From positions 1 to 64,000 of the forward strand of contig CAJQPA010000009.1 in assembly GCA_905480145.1 (NCBI GenBank): a DNA stretch of 64,000 nucleotides. The letters are read 5' to 3'. The DNA is from an uncultured Flavobacteriales bacterium (GTDB lineage: Bacteria; Bacteroidota; Bacteroidia; Flavobacteriales_D; Crocinitomicaceae). The translations under genes were made by a program, and so were the position numbers. Below, in pieces: positions 27,804 to 36,884 of this stretch. The notes beneath the pieces were generated by a model. That model was given only the letters and a program-made list of their open reading frames with translations. It ran no database searches and was not told where the DNA came from. Within the stretch, counting starts at the first letter, position 1, and every line of letters begins with the position of its first letter.

Positions 27804-28313
27804 ATGATTTTAAGAAGAACAACACTAGCATTACTACCATTGCTTTTGGCATGCAATACACAAGTTGAATACATACAGAAAAGTGACGATGTGAAGTCTG
27901 CCCTTTCTGCTAGCAACCTATCTGATGAAGAATTAAAAGCTGCAGCTGAGGATTACGAAAAAGAAACAAAGGAACGAGAACTGGCATTCATTGCAAGCTC
28001 TACGTCAATTGATTTCGATAAATTAAAACATGATTTTGGTGATGTTTTACCTGACTCGGATAATACAACAGAATTTATCGTTTACAACACTGGAGATAAA
28101 CCTTTGATTCTTGATGATGTATCAGCTAGTTGTGGATGTACAATGCCTCAAAAGCCAGAAGGACCAATAGCTCCTGGTGAGTCTGATGTTATCGAAGTAA
28201 CATTTCACCCTAAACCGGGACAGGTGAATGAAATAAAGAAAACAATAACAGTAACTGCGAACACGGAGAAAAAGGTTCATATGCTAGAGATCAGAGCATT
28301 TGTAACGAAATAG
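27804..28313 (+). CDS. DUF1573 domain lipoprotein
   Basis: The 169-residue protein has a lipoprotein signal (LALLPLLLACN). A linker of about 55 residues leads to a DUF1573 domain, an Ig-like beta-sandwich: FGDVLPDSDNTTEFIVYNTG, the hallmark SASCGCTMPQ with paired Cys, then GESDVIEVTFHP. Such proteins are exported and common in Bacteroidota, but their role is not known. It follows the S41 protease closely. Confidence 0.88.
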   Translation: MILRRTTLALLPLLLACNTQVEYIQKSDDVKSALSASNLSDEELKAAAEDYEKETKERELAFIASSTSIDFDKLKHDFGDVLPDSDNTTEFIVYNTGDKPLILDDVSASCGCTMPQKPEGPIAPGESDVIEVTFHPKPGQVNEIKKTITVTANTEKKVHMLEIRAFVTK

Positions 28314-28370
28314 CCATGGCTTTAATAAAGAGCATTATCAACCATTCTGAATACAAAATAACTATAATCG

Positions 28371-28397
28371 ATTGGCCATGTACTTCGGCCCAATTTT
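28371..28397 (+). terminator. Possible terminator of the S41/DUF1573 unit
   Basis: ATTGGCC and GGCCCAAT pair with a one-base bulge around a 9-base loop and are followed by TTTT. It lies 57 bases after the DUF1573 stop. I see nothing else between 28314 and 28523. Confidence 0.4.
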
Positions 28398-28523
28398 AGT
28401 GTTAATCGTTGCCAACAATTGATAATAACTTTCTTCAAAAACCATTTCCCTCAGTAAACATTATTCTTTTAAGAGCTTAAAAAAAAACTGAATATGCCAT
28501 ACATACTTAATAATAGGTAAGTT

Positions 28524-30020
28524 CTATTTATTTGTAAACTTATTTTTAAGGTTGAAACTTAATCTATCGATGTATTTAACAATCTCCGGTTCTATCTTAA
28601 AGTAAGAGAAAGCTATAGCAAATAAGACTACCAGAATTATTGATCTAATTAAAATATTCAACCAATCTACTCCAACATTAATTGGGATTAAATAAAACAA
28701 CAAAAATGAAATGGTACCTAACACAACAACTTTAAGTTGATGAGAGGTAAAGGGTTTTAAATCATATTGATACCAAATAAATATCATTCTTAATAAATTA
28801 TACACAACATAGGCTATTGAAGTAGAGATAGCAGCTCCAATTGTGCCCCACAAAGGAATAAACAACACGTTCAACAATACAACAAGTACAATTAAAATTA
28901 AAGTGAAAACGATATCATATTTGAATTTTTTTGAAGTTACAACGATAGTTCCATTTAATCCAAAATACGCATCAATCACTTTACCTAACATTAAAAAGAA
29001 AAATATATAAATTCCATCTTCAAAAGAGTCCGGTAAAAAATTAAATATTTCATAAATATTTATCCAAACAATTAAGAAACCAAACATTCCTATCACCAAG
29101 CTAATTGAACTAATTCTTTTATAAACTGAATCTATTGCTCCAATATCATTACTCTTCCAGTATTCAGAAATCAAAGGAGCTGAAACCCTCAATAAAGACC
29201 TGTAAGGTATTAAGAGAGAACTAGTAAGATAAAGTACAATAGAATAGACTCCATTTTCTGACAAACCTAAATAAGCCGAAATCATTATGACGTCTAAAGT
29301 AACTACTAACAGCGCCCCCATCATATTAAAATAACTATACAATGAATAAGACCACATTATTTTTTTGAAACGACGATGTATATTAATTTTTTTGTACGAG
29401 GCATTCCACTCACCTATTTTATATAAATAAACACCTAAAACAAGCATGGGTATGATATATGAAAAGCAAATTAATTGCACCAATAAATCAAACGATATTA
29501 TATCATAAACAAATAACATTAAAAACACGGTAGTTAAAACTCGCAGTAATATATCTTTCACAAAAACACTCAATACATTTTTGTACATCGCCCTTAAGTA
29601 GTAATCAAATGTTGTGTAAAATGAAGTTGGAATTGAAACTAACAAGATCCAATAATAGTATTCAACGAAAGCAGGAGACTTCGTTATATAATAATTTGAA
29701 ATAGACTCTTCAAAAAACCAAAATAAAGCTGAAAAAACAAAAGAGCCGATTAATACAAGGAATATATTTAAAGAAAGGAAACCGAAGTTATTTTTCCCTT
29801 CATCACGAAAGAAGGGGAAAAATTTCCAAATAATATTTGCACTGCTGAAATTGGAAAACTGAGCTAATAACAATCCAACGGGCAGTATTAAACTAATCAA
29901 TCCTATTTGCTCAGTTGATAGAAAAATAATAAATAAAACACCCTTATTCAAATAGCCAAAAAGTAACCCGAGATAAGAGATTATGGATGTATTTATAGCG
30001 TTCTTTTGAATTATTCCCAT
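28524..30020 (-). CDS. Polysaccharide flippase (Wzx/MATE-like membrane protein)
   Basis: The 498-residue protein has about 12-14 hydrophobic segments spread evenly and the overall pattern of the MVF/polysaccharide-transport superfamily: an early GVLFIIFLSTEQIGLISLI segment and charged short loops. It likely flips lipid-linked glycan to the periplasmic face. It is the last gene of the minus-strand glycan set from 33463, 95 bases after the kinase-like gene. The gap holds no other gene. Base composition here looks more AT-rich than in the flanks. Confidence 0.85.
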   Translation of the reverse strand: MGIIQKNAINTSIISYLGLLFGYLNKGVLFIIFLSTEQIGLISLILPVGLLLAQFSNFSSANIIWKFFPFFRDEGKNNFGFLSLNIFLVLIGSFVFSALFWFFEESISNYYITKSPAFVEYYYWILLVSIPTSFYTTFDYYLRAMYKNVLSVFVKDILLRVLTTVFLMLFVYDIISFDLLVQLICFSYIIPMLVLGVYLYKIGEWNASYKKINIHRRFKKIMWSYSLYSYFNMMGALLVVTLDVIMISAYLGLSENGVYSIVLYLTSSLLIPYRSLLRVSAPLISEYWKSNDIGAIDSVYKRISSISLVIGMFGFLIVWINIYEIFNFLPDSFEDGIYIFFFLMLGKVIDAYFGLNGTIVVTSKKFKYDIVFTLILIVLVVLLNVLFIPLWGTIGAAISTSIAYVVYNLLRMIFIWYQYDLKPFTSHQLKVVVLGTISFLLFYLIPINVGVDWLNILIRSIILVVLFAIAFSYFKIEPEIVKYIDRLSFNLKNKFTNK

Positions 30021-30115
30021 TTAGTTATAGCAATTCTATTTCATTCATATTTACAATATACTCAAAGAAATGAATTCATTAATATTTATCCTTTAAAGTC
30101 AATTAAGCTTCGGTT

Positions 30116-30940
30116 TTATAAATTTTCACCAATGCGATATGAGAACTTCATCAAGTTCGATTCCGAATTCTTAATTAAAAGTTTTTGAAGCCCTTTTGTT
30201 TCCAAGACTCCCATTTCTCTATACATTTTATAGACATTAAATTTCGGAACAAATTTGCTCAGTTTTTTTGATATTAAAACTAAATCAAGTTCTGTTTTTT
30301 GAGCATATCCTTTTAGGAACTCTTTGGCTAGTTTTTCCCGTAAATTATATAAGAAATAGGTGGAGATAGATGACTGAAATAATGTCGAAATAAAAAAAGA
30401 TAAGTCCCAATATCTCGATCCGTAATTTGCTGGATATGCGAACATAGAAGACATACTCCAATCGATTATTGAAATTCTATCTAATTTATTATCGTACAAA
30501 ACATTTGACATTGTAAAATCAGCATGCAAATACACTAGATCAGACGGATTCGATTTTTCATCAATTTTTATTCTTTTTTTCTCTATTTTAGAAAAAAAGC
30601 TTTTATCTGAATGTATTTCACCCAAAACGATTCCTACCTTAAAGAATAATGTTTCGAGTTCTTTAACATCTGAAGCAGATAGGGTCCAAATCTTAGAAGA
30701 ATTGACAAAATAATTTCTTAAAGAAGTATTATCATCCAACAATTCAAAAATCAACTCATTTTCTTTTGAACCAATAACTTCAGGAACATGAAACAATCCT
30801 GAATATTCAGATAAAGAATTTGCACTCAAACTCATTTGTAATTCCATGTCAAACATCCAACTAGATGGATATTTATAGAATTTTTTATTCATCTCATCGA
30901 TGAATGTTTTTTGAGTTGAATTATTTTTTTTCACATACAT
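30116..30940 (-). CDS. APH/choline-kinase-like phosphotransferase
   Basis: The 274-residue protein carries the APH-fold catalytic loop LHADFTMSNVL (catalytic Asp and later Asn, about residue 140) and the metal motif IIDWSMSS near residue 158. The nucleotide lobe is less clear (a Lys near NELIFELLDD was not pinned down). It may phosphorylate a sugar or lipid-linked glycan. Its start overlaps the methyltransferase gene by 20 bases, so the two are made together. Antibiotic resistance is unlikely in this setting. Confidence 0.7.
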   Translation of the reverse strand: MYVKKNNSTQKTFIDEMNKKFYKYPSSWMFDMELQMSLSANSLSEYSGLFHVPEVIGSKENELIFELLDDNTSLRNYFVNSSKIWTLSASDVKELETLFFKVGIVLGEIHSDKSFFSKIEKKRIKIDEKSNPSDLVYLHADFTMSNVLYDNKLDRISIIDWSMSSMFAYPANYGSRYWDLSFFISTLFQSSISTYFLYNLREKLAKEFLKGYAQKTELDLVLISKKLSKFVPKFNVYKMYREMGVLETKGLQKLLIKNSESNLMKFSYRIGENL

Positions 30941-31694
30941 AAATTACGTTTCGAGATAATTTCTCAAAAAAATTCTTTTCAGAAAACCAATTTTCTATTT
31001 TCTCAAACTTCGCAACATCCTTCTTTCTTTTTTCACTCATGATTGGCCAAACATTTCGATGGACACAATGCGTTATTTTAAATCCACTCTCATCTAATAA
31101 TTCTTCAATTTGAGATTTAGACAACTTTTTCGGAATAAAATAGTTCTTTTTTGGCCAAATAAAATTTTTAAATTTCATGATTGAACGTTGCATTATTAAG
31201 CCTAAATGAGAACTATTACCATGGTTATTAAATATTAGCACTCCATCATCCTCTAACAATGGATTAAGTGCATTGAACGCTTCTTTTCGTAAAGAGTTTT
31301 GGGCATTTAAAAAGAATCTAAATGCCACAATAACTTGGAAACGCCTGTTAACCTCTAAAAAATTATCTCGAGTAATGTCCATATTCAATATTTCCGAATT
31401 AGAAACACGCTCGCGAGCAACACTCAGCATTGACTCAGACACATCCACTCCGACAACATTATCAGACATTTTAGTTAATTCCGCTAAAATCCTTCCTGTA
31501 CCACAAGCAAAATCAAGAATTGAATTTTTTTTAACTAAATGTGGTCTGATTAATTCATGTAGCTGCTTTTTCTCCCATATCCACATATATCTTCGATAGG
31601 GATAATTATCAAATGACTCATGGTAAGAAACTCCTTTACCCTCTGCTGTATGCGAAAGCCGATATTCGACTGATTCTTCACTTTTCGATTTCAT
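30921..31694 (-). CDS. Class I SAM-dependent methyltransferase
   Basis: The 257-residue protein has motif I ILDFACGTGRIL near residue 57, followed by VVGVDVSESML and NMDITRDN, a standard Rossmann methyltransferase. The region before motif I contains GVSYHESFDNYPYRRYMW. It ends by overlapping the kinase-like gene by 20 bases and begins 10 bases after the glycosyltransferase. In this cluster it probably methylates a glycan or its end group; the acceptor is not known. Confidence 0.85.
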   Translation of the reverse strand: MKSKSEESVEYRLSHTAEGKGVSYHESFDNYPYRRYMWIWEKKQLHELIRPHLVKKNSILDFACGTGRILAELTKMSDNVVGVDVSESMLSVARERVSNSEILNMDITRDNFLEVNRRFQVIVAFRFFLNAQNSLRKEAFNALNPLLEDDGVLIFNNHGNSSHLGLIMQRSIMKFKNFIWPKKNYFIPKKLSKSQIEELLDESGFKITHCVHRNVWPIMSEKRKKDVAKFEKIENWFSEKNFFEKLSRNVIYVCEKK

Positions 31695-31704
31695 AATATC
31701 AGAT

Positions 31705-32778
31705 TTAAATCTTTTTTTTCTTTACCCCTTCTTTGATTATCCTAGCACAAAGGGTCAATAACTTTTCTCGCTCATTTATTGGGTATTTTTCAATAATTCT
31801 ATGTCTCGCGCTGAGCGCTCCTTTTGTCTTATCTATTTGCAAAGCCTTTTCAATCAATCCATCTAAATGATTTGAAGATTTATAACTTAACACAAAACCG
31901 GTATCTCCAATTATTTCTGAAATTGCTGCAACATCTGAACCTATAGGGATACAACCACAAAGCATTGCTTCACAAATGGCACTTGGAAAGCCTTCACACA
32001 ATGATAATTGAAAATAATACTCATGAGAAGCATACAACGCGGTTAACTCCTCGTAAGAAACAGACTTCAGAAATTGTACATTCTTCGGGACGTCATCAAC
32101 TGGGATATCATCAATTCCCCCACCGACAATAGTAAATTTCAAAATAGGTTGGCGAATAGCCAGCTCAATAATTAAATCAATTCCCTTTCTATAGTAATTG
32201 GCACTATTCAAATATCCAACAGTAATAAATGAATTAGGAATTCTCTCCTTACCAAAAGTGAAAAGATTATGATCGTAACCATAATGTAACTCTGTATATT
32301 CAGCAGTTACTTTTGGACAAAAAACTTCATATCCTTGCTCGGGATAATCATCATCTGTGTATGTATATTTAGATCTAACTAAACTTTTATGCACCGGTGA
32401 AAGATGTGTAACCATTTCGTAAGACCAACGTGTTAATGTTTTCAAAAGTGGTCTATTAAAATTACCATAATTGATTGAGGGGAAACTTACACAATCACTG
32501 CCTCCAAGAATAATTAAAGATGGTCGAGAAAAAATCTTACCTAAAAGAGAAGGCAAAAAGGACTGGTATCCCCCGAACTGCGTTATTAACAAACTAGACC
32601 TTCTCAAATTTATCAGTAAAAAAAATAGTTGACACATAAATTGATATGGAACTAACCACTTTCTTTTTGGATCAAAAAAGAATTTTTTAACATGATACTC
32701 CCTTTCCAATAATACTAGATCTTTGCGGACAAATGAAGAATTAACCGAATGACTATATAATACCAACTTTTTATTCAT
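31705..32778 (-). CDS. Glycosyltransferase family 4-type (GT-B)
   Basis: I chose the ATG at 32778 (357 residues, MNKKLVLYSHSVNSS), which overlaps the previous stop by 8 bases (ATGAATAA); the upstream start at 32811 is inside that gene. GT-B features: NSANYYRKGIDLIIELA, FTIVGGG, then SYEELTALYASHEYYFQLSLCEGFPSAICEAMLCGCIPI, the EX7E region of GT4 retaining enzymes. It should add a sugar from a nucleotide donor to a lipid-linked glycan at the cytosolic side. Confidence 0.88.
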   Translation of the reverse strand: MNKKLVLYSHSVNSSFVRKDLVLLEREYHVKKFFFDPKRKWLVPYQFMCQLFFLLINLRRSSLLITQFGGYQSFLPSLLGKIFSRPSLIILGGSDCVSFPSINYGNFNRPLLKTLTRWSYEMVTHLSPVHKSLVRSKYTYTDDDYPEQGYEVFCPKVTAEYTELHYGYDHNLFTFGKERIPNSFITVGYLNSANYYRKGIDLIIELAIRQPILKFTIVGGGIDDIPVDDVPKNVQFLKSVSYEELTALYASHEYYFQLSLCEGFPSAICEAMLCGCIPIGSDVAAISEIIGDTGFVLSYKSSNHLDGLIEKALQIDKTKGALSARHRIIEKYPINEREKLLTLCARIIKEGVKKKKI

Positions 32779-33463
32779 CAATAGGAAAGTATTTTTTAAG
32801 TAAAAAATCAATATAATTATCGGAGAAATCTTGATTTAAATTTTCTAAATATTTTTTAATAGCTTTCACATCTATAATTGCTTTGTTTCCTTTTTCGATA
32901 TAGTTTCCAATAAATTTTTTCCCGAAATGATTTTCAATTTTTTCAATGATCATTGGAATACTATAACTACTCTCACTGGCTATATTAATAATTCTATTAT
33001 ACTCCCCTGAATCTATAACACTTTCCAAAATTGACTTCAGATCATCAACATCCAATAAACTTCGAGACGCATTTCTCCAAATATTTATTGATTTACCATT
33101 AATTACACTTTGAACCAAATAATTGAAAACATTCTTAGAATTGCCCCCAAACCCAACAAGATTTGATAGTCTACAAATTAAAAAATTAGAAGAACACTCC
33201 ATTATCAGTTTTTCAACTGCCAATTTATGAATCGTGTATTTACGGTTTTTAAATATTTCATCTGCAACACTGCAGGTACTAAAATATACAAATAGTGAGT
33301 TAGGATGATTTGATAAATGTAAATTAATAAGATCTAATTCTCGTTTAAATTCCGAATCACGTTGTTCATTAGAGTCAGATACTCCAGATGCGAAAATAAG
33401 CACCTCATCCGAAGTGCTATACTCATTAAATAAAGATGCTACCAAGCCCCTGCCTACAACCAT
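32771..33463 (-). CDS. SDR-type NAD-dependent epimerase/dehydratase-like protein
   Basis: The 230-residue protein begins with a compact Gly motif (MVVGRGLVAS), much shorter than the usual extended SDR of about 300 residues. The catalytic pair is Tyr and Lys in KYTIHKLAVEKLI, and FSTCSV gives the nearby Ser/Thr. ICRLSNLVGFGG and SRSLLDVDDL match the sugar-nucleotide epimerase pattern. It may act on a nucleotide sugar used by the next gene, which it overlaps. The trimmed size makes a specialised role possible. Confidence 0.75.
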   Translation of the reverse strand: MVVGRGLVASLFNEYSTSDEVLIFASGVSDSNEQRDSEFKRELDLINLHLSNHPNSLFVYFSTCSVADEIFKNRKYTIHKLAVEKLIMECSSNFLICRLSNLVGFGGNSKNVFNYLVQSVINGKSINIWRNASRSLLDVDDLKSILESVIDSGEYNRIINIASESSYSIPMIIEKIENHFGKKFIGNYIEKGNKAIIDVKAIKKYLENLNQDFSDNYIDFLLKKYFPIDE

Positions 33464-33505
33464 TAAATGAACTCTGTTCTTTTATTATTCACCCACATAA
33501 AAAAA

Positions 33506-36478
33506 TCAATTAATTTCTTCTCTATCAAATGGACTAAATTTCCAAAACCCAAATCCCACAATCAAGAAAAGGAATAAAGTTCCAATTATCGAAAAAACAT
33601 TGGAAATATTATACTTTGGAATTTCATAAATGAATGAAACTTTGTGTTTGCCTTTCTCTAATTCCAAACCTCTCAATAAGTAATTAACTTTGAGAATATC
33701 CTGTTCATTGCCATCAACTATTGCTTTCCAACCATGCGGATAATAAATTTCAGAAAAGACTGCTAATTGTTTTTCATTAAGCTCAATATCGTAATCAATT
33801 TGATTTGCTTTGTACATTGTCATTTTAGCAATCCCCTCTCCGCTATAAACTTTCTGAGAAAGCTTCTTAGCTTCACTGCTTAGCATTACACTTTCATTAT
33901 ATGGGTCAAAAGTGTCCACCACTTTAATTGATACCAAACTTGTGAAAGAATTAGACGTGTCAATAGACAAGGTTACAGCTGGGACTAAATTCGTTTGACC
34001 ATTTACATCCTGCACTAGAATAGCCTCCATTCCTTTCGACATTCCGTTTGATAACTGCACGGGTATTGTATCTTGTCCAGGCAATAAATAAATCATTTTT
34101 TCTCTACCAAAAACAGTTGCAACCTTAACACTTTCATCATTTACAACAAGTCTTCCTTTCCCGCGATTTTCTATTGAAAATTCAGTACCCAAAGCTCTTA
34201 TTTCATCATTTGGGGTTTCTTTTTCTTTAATTGATTTTACGAACCAAACATTACCCATCGCAGTTGGATTTGGCCTAGCAGAAGGGCCCTGAAGAAAATA
34301 TTTCACATTTAACATGTCAAACATTTTGTTGTTTCCGTTTGCCAATTGAAACTCAAACAAATTTTGGATATTTCTCAACTTAGCACCATGATACCCTCCA
34401 AGATTTTTATGGAAATAAGATGCTTTTGTACTTCCCCATGGATTATCATAAGTAAATACGCGATAATTCGTTGCAAAATTCAATGCAGAAAATTTATAAG
34501 AGTTAACCACTCTATTCTTGCTTGCTCCATTATATTCTAATGCTAAAGCTTTAACTTCTCCGGCTTTTTTACCTTCTTCGATTGCAGTCAACACTTTTGG
34601 ATCCAACGACTCCGTATCCATGATCTGTTGGTCAGCTCCTGTTATCGACATAGGATGGGTTAAATCCTCAATAGGCATCCAGTGTTTGTACTTTCCATTT
34701 TTTAACTCATCAGAATTTAAATAATTCCTATTTACAGGAATCAAATCAATCATGAGTAACAATCCTAATCCAGCGATAATATAGATTGTTTGAATGGATG
34801 TGTAAAAGTAAAGGGTGAAAATGATTAATGTCAAAATAGAAAAACCAATAGATCTATTCATCGAATTATGAAAGATGTCCTTTCTCGCTGTTTTAAAACT
34901 TGCCAGCTGCTCTTCAGATTTTTCCATTTCACCATTGACAATAGCCTTAACCTGAGCCTCATTAGATAAATCAATTCTGTTTTGAGTCAACTGTTCAGGA
35001 GTTAATGATTTTAGTTGATTCAATACACTTTCTTCTACTCTCTCAATTTGGACTCTGTCCGCAGATGAAGAATAGTTATCCCCTAATCCCACAAATTTAA
35101 GCCCTACTAAAAATACGATACAGACCCCTGAAACAATAGCAAACTGATTTTTCTTCTCAACAAAAACCTCCCTATTCTTAAACATACTTTCTAAGAAAAG
35201 AACGGCAATAACGGGAGATACTAATTCTATGAGTACCATAATAATGGTCACGGTTCTAAATTTATTATACCCTGGTATATAATCAATAAAAAACTCCGTC
35301 AATCCCATGAAGTTTTTACCCCATGATAAAAGCAATGCTAATACTCCTACAGCAAAGAATACCCACTTTCGTTTATCTTCTAAAAAAACAAGTCCCATCA
35401 ACATAATTAAGAATAGAACTATTCCAATATAGGTTGGTCCTGAAACAATGGGTTGTTCTCCAAAGTAAATGGGGAATGGCGCTGAATAAATAGCATTTTT
35501 TTCACTTCTTGTCCTGTCAGAATCTTCAATTAAATCTTTAAAATTAGAATCTGCCAAACCAACAGAAGCTGACCCTTTAACATAAGGGGATATAAGTGTG
35601 AAAGACTCACCAACTCCATAACTCCAAGTGGTAATATAATCTTTATCGAGTCCATCAGTATTTTTCTTTGCTTCCGTCCCATCGGGATTGATCGTTAAAT
35701 CATTACCTCCTCGAATCGTATGCTTCGCATACTCCCTGGTAATTGTCAAATTCCCATAATTAACAAATAACGCAAGACCGTATGCGCCAAGTAACAAACC
35801 ACTTACAATGAAGAAATGTTTTATTTTTTTAGCTCTAAATGCTTTCACAAATTCAAAAATTCCCAACCCAAGTAATAATATCCCTAAATAATAAGTTACC
35901 TGAAGATGGTTACTTGCGACTTCAAAACACATAAACAACGCAGAAAGGACCACTCCCCATTTCCAATTTTTCCGATAAGCCATTATAAATGCACCTAGCA
36001 CAGGTGCCATCAGCGCAACCGTTGTAGCTTTAGAATTGTGTCCTGCTTGAATAATCACAATTTCATAGGTGGCAAAAGCGAAAGCTACAGCCCCTATAAA
36101 CGCAACGAGAGGCCTAACCCTCAAACAGAGTGCTAGTATATAGAACCCTATCAAATGCAGTAAGAAAATTCCGGAAGGGACTCCGAAAAACCTTAAAAAA
36201 CCAATGATTGATTTTTGGAAAATATTACCCTGATATAAAACAGAAATTTGAGCTGCTGGCATACCTCCAAACATGGCATTTGTCCATAATGGCTCTTCGT
36301 CAAACTTTTCTCTGTGATGAACAATTTCATTTGACATACCTTTAAACTGCTCAACATCATGCTGTTTCAGTGAATAACCATCAAATTCGGGCATGAAATA
36401 TAAAAACATTAGAATGAAAAAAAGAGCAATAACAGCTATGTGTTGCCAGTTCTTCTTTACAATTTTAGCTAAATTCAT
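33506..36478 (-). CDS. YfhO family integral membrane protein
   Basis: The 990-residue protein has an N-terminal membrane helix, an acidic first periplasmic loop (GYSLKQHDVEQFKG), some 12 membrane segments to about residue 590, and a soluble beta-rich C-terminal region with YYPHGWKAIVDG, then a last membrane helix. This is the Bacteroidota form of YfhO, a GT-C-fold protein linked in some bacteria to glycosylation of lipoteichoic acid or envelope glycans. It lies 42 bases before the SDR gene and may be transcribed with it. Confidence 0.85.
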   Translation of the reverse strand: MNLAKIVKKNWQHIAVIALFFILMFLYFMPEFDGYSLKQHDVEQFKGMSNEIVHHREKFDEEPLWTNAMFGGMPAAQISVLYQGNIFQKSIIGFLRFFGVPSGIFLLHLIGFYILALCLRVRPLVAFIGAVAFAFATYEIVIIQAGHNSKATTVALMAPVLGAFIMAYRKNWKWGVVLSALFMCFEVASNHLQVTYYLGILLLGLGIFEFVKAFRAKKIKHFFIVSGLLLGAYGLALFVNYGNLTITREYAKHTIRGGNDLTINPDGTEAKKNTDGLDKDYITTWSYGVGESFTLISPYVKGSASVGLADSNFKDLIEDSDRTRSEKNAIYSAPFPIYFGEQPIVSGPTYIGIVLFLIMLMGLVFLEDKRKWVFFAVGVLALLLSWGKNFMGLTEFFIDYIPGYNKFRTVTIIMVLIELVSPVIAVLFLESMFKNREVFVEKKNQFAIVSGVCIVFLVGLKFVGLGDNYSSSADRVQIERVEESVLNQLKSLTPEQLTQNRIDLSNEAQVKAIVNGEMEKSEEQLASFKTARKDIFHNSMNRSIGFSILTLIIFTLYFYTSIQTIYIIAGLGLLLMIDLIPVNRNYLNSDELKNGKYKHWMPIEDLTHPMSITGADQQIMDTESLDPKVLTAIEEGKKAGEVKALALEYNGASKNRVVNSYKFSALNFATNYRVFTYDNPWGSTKASYFHKNLGGYHGAKLRNIQNLFEFQLANGNNKMFDMLNVKYFLQGPSARPNPTAMGNVWFVKSIKEKETPNDEIRALGTEFSIENRGKGRLVVNDESVKVATVFGREKMIYLLPGQDTIPVQLSNGMSKGMEAILVQDVNGQTNLVPAVTLSIDTSNSFTSLVSIKVVDTFDPYNESVMLSSEAKKLSQKVYSGEGIAKMTMYKANQIDYDIELNEKQLAVFSEIYYPHGWKAIVDGNEQDILKVNYLLRGLELEKGKHKVSFIYEIPKYNISNVFSIIGTLFLFLIVGFGFWKFSPFDREEIN

Positions 36479-36568
36479 TCTTGAATTATTTTAATTTTTA
36501 TTAATCAGATGAAGATAGTGTTTTCTTATGAAAATCAAACATTCTAAATCAATCAAACATTGATTTAC

Positions 36569-36600
36569 TAAAAAATCCAACATTATAAATAATGTTGGAT
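36569..36600 (-). terminator. Rho-independent terminator of the carB/DUF4834 unit
   Basis: ATCCAACATTA/TAATGTTGGAT is a perfect 11-bp stem with loop TAAA (36575-36600). On the minus strand it is followed by TTTTTAG. It begins 23 bases after the stop at 36624. Confidence 0.8.
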
Positions 36601-36623
36601 TCAATATATAATTTTACTTTCTA

Positions 36624-36884
36624 CTAGTCCACCTCTTCAAACTCTACATCTTCAATCGAACTTTGACCAGTTTTTTTATTTCTAAGAATTTTTGTTTTGC
36701 CAATATCTCCTCTCGCTTTCGCTTTCTGCTCTTTAAAATCACTTTTATTCTTATTGACCCTTCTCTCCTCTTCCATATTTCTTTTCGCGATCATTAACTG
36801 CCCTAAAAAACGGAGTAATAAAAAAACACCACCTATAATAAAAAGTGTTCTCAATAAACCAGGAAGACTTGCTTCAACTATCAT
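36624..36884 (-). CDS. DUF4834-like small membrane protein
   Basis: The 86-residue protein has one N-terminal membrane segment (LLRTLFIIGGVFLLLRFLGQLMI) and a charged tail that ends SSIEDVEFEEVD, the layout of the Bacteroidota DUF4834 family. Its ATG overlaps the carB stop by one base (TAATG), a strong sign of coupling. No function is known; the link to carB is positional. Confidence 0.78.
   Translation of the reverse strand: MIVEASLPGLLRTLFIIGGVFLLLRFLGQLMIAKRNMEEERRVNKNKSDFKEQKAKARGDIGKTKILRNKKTGQSSIEDVEFEEVD

Noticed and set aside
30006-30188. Small plus-strand frame between flippase and kinase-like genes
   Set aside because: It overlaps both minus-strand genes and shows no recognisable protein feature.
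30116-30940. Aminoglycoside resistance gene
   Set aside because: The fold is shared by many small-molecule kinases, and the setting is a glycan cluster.
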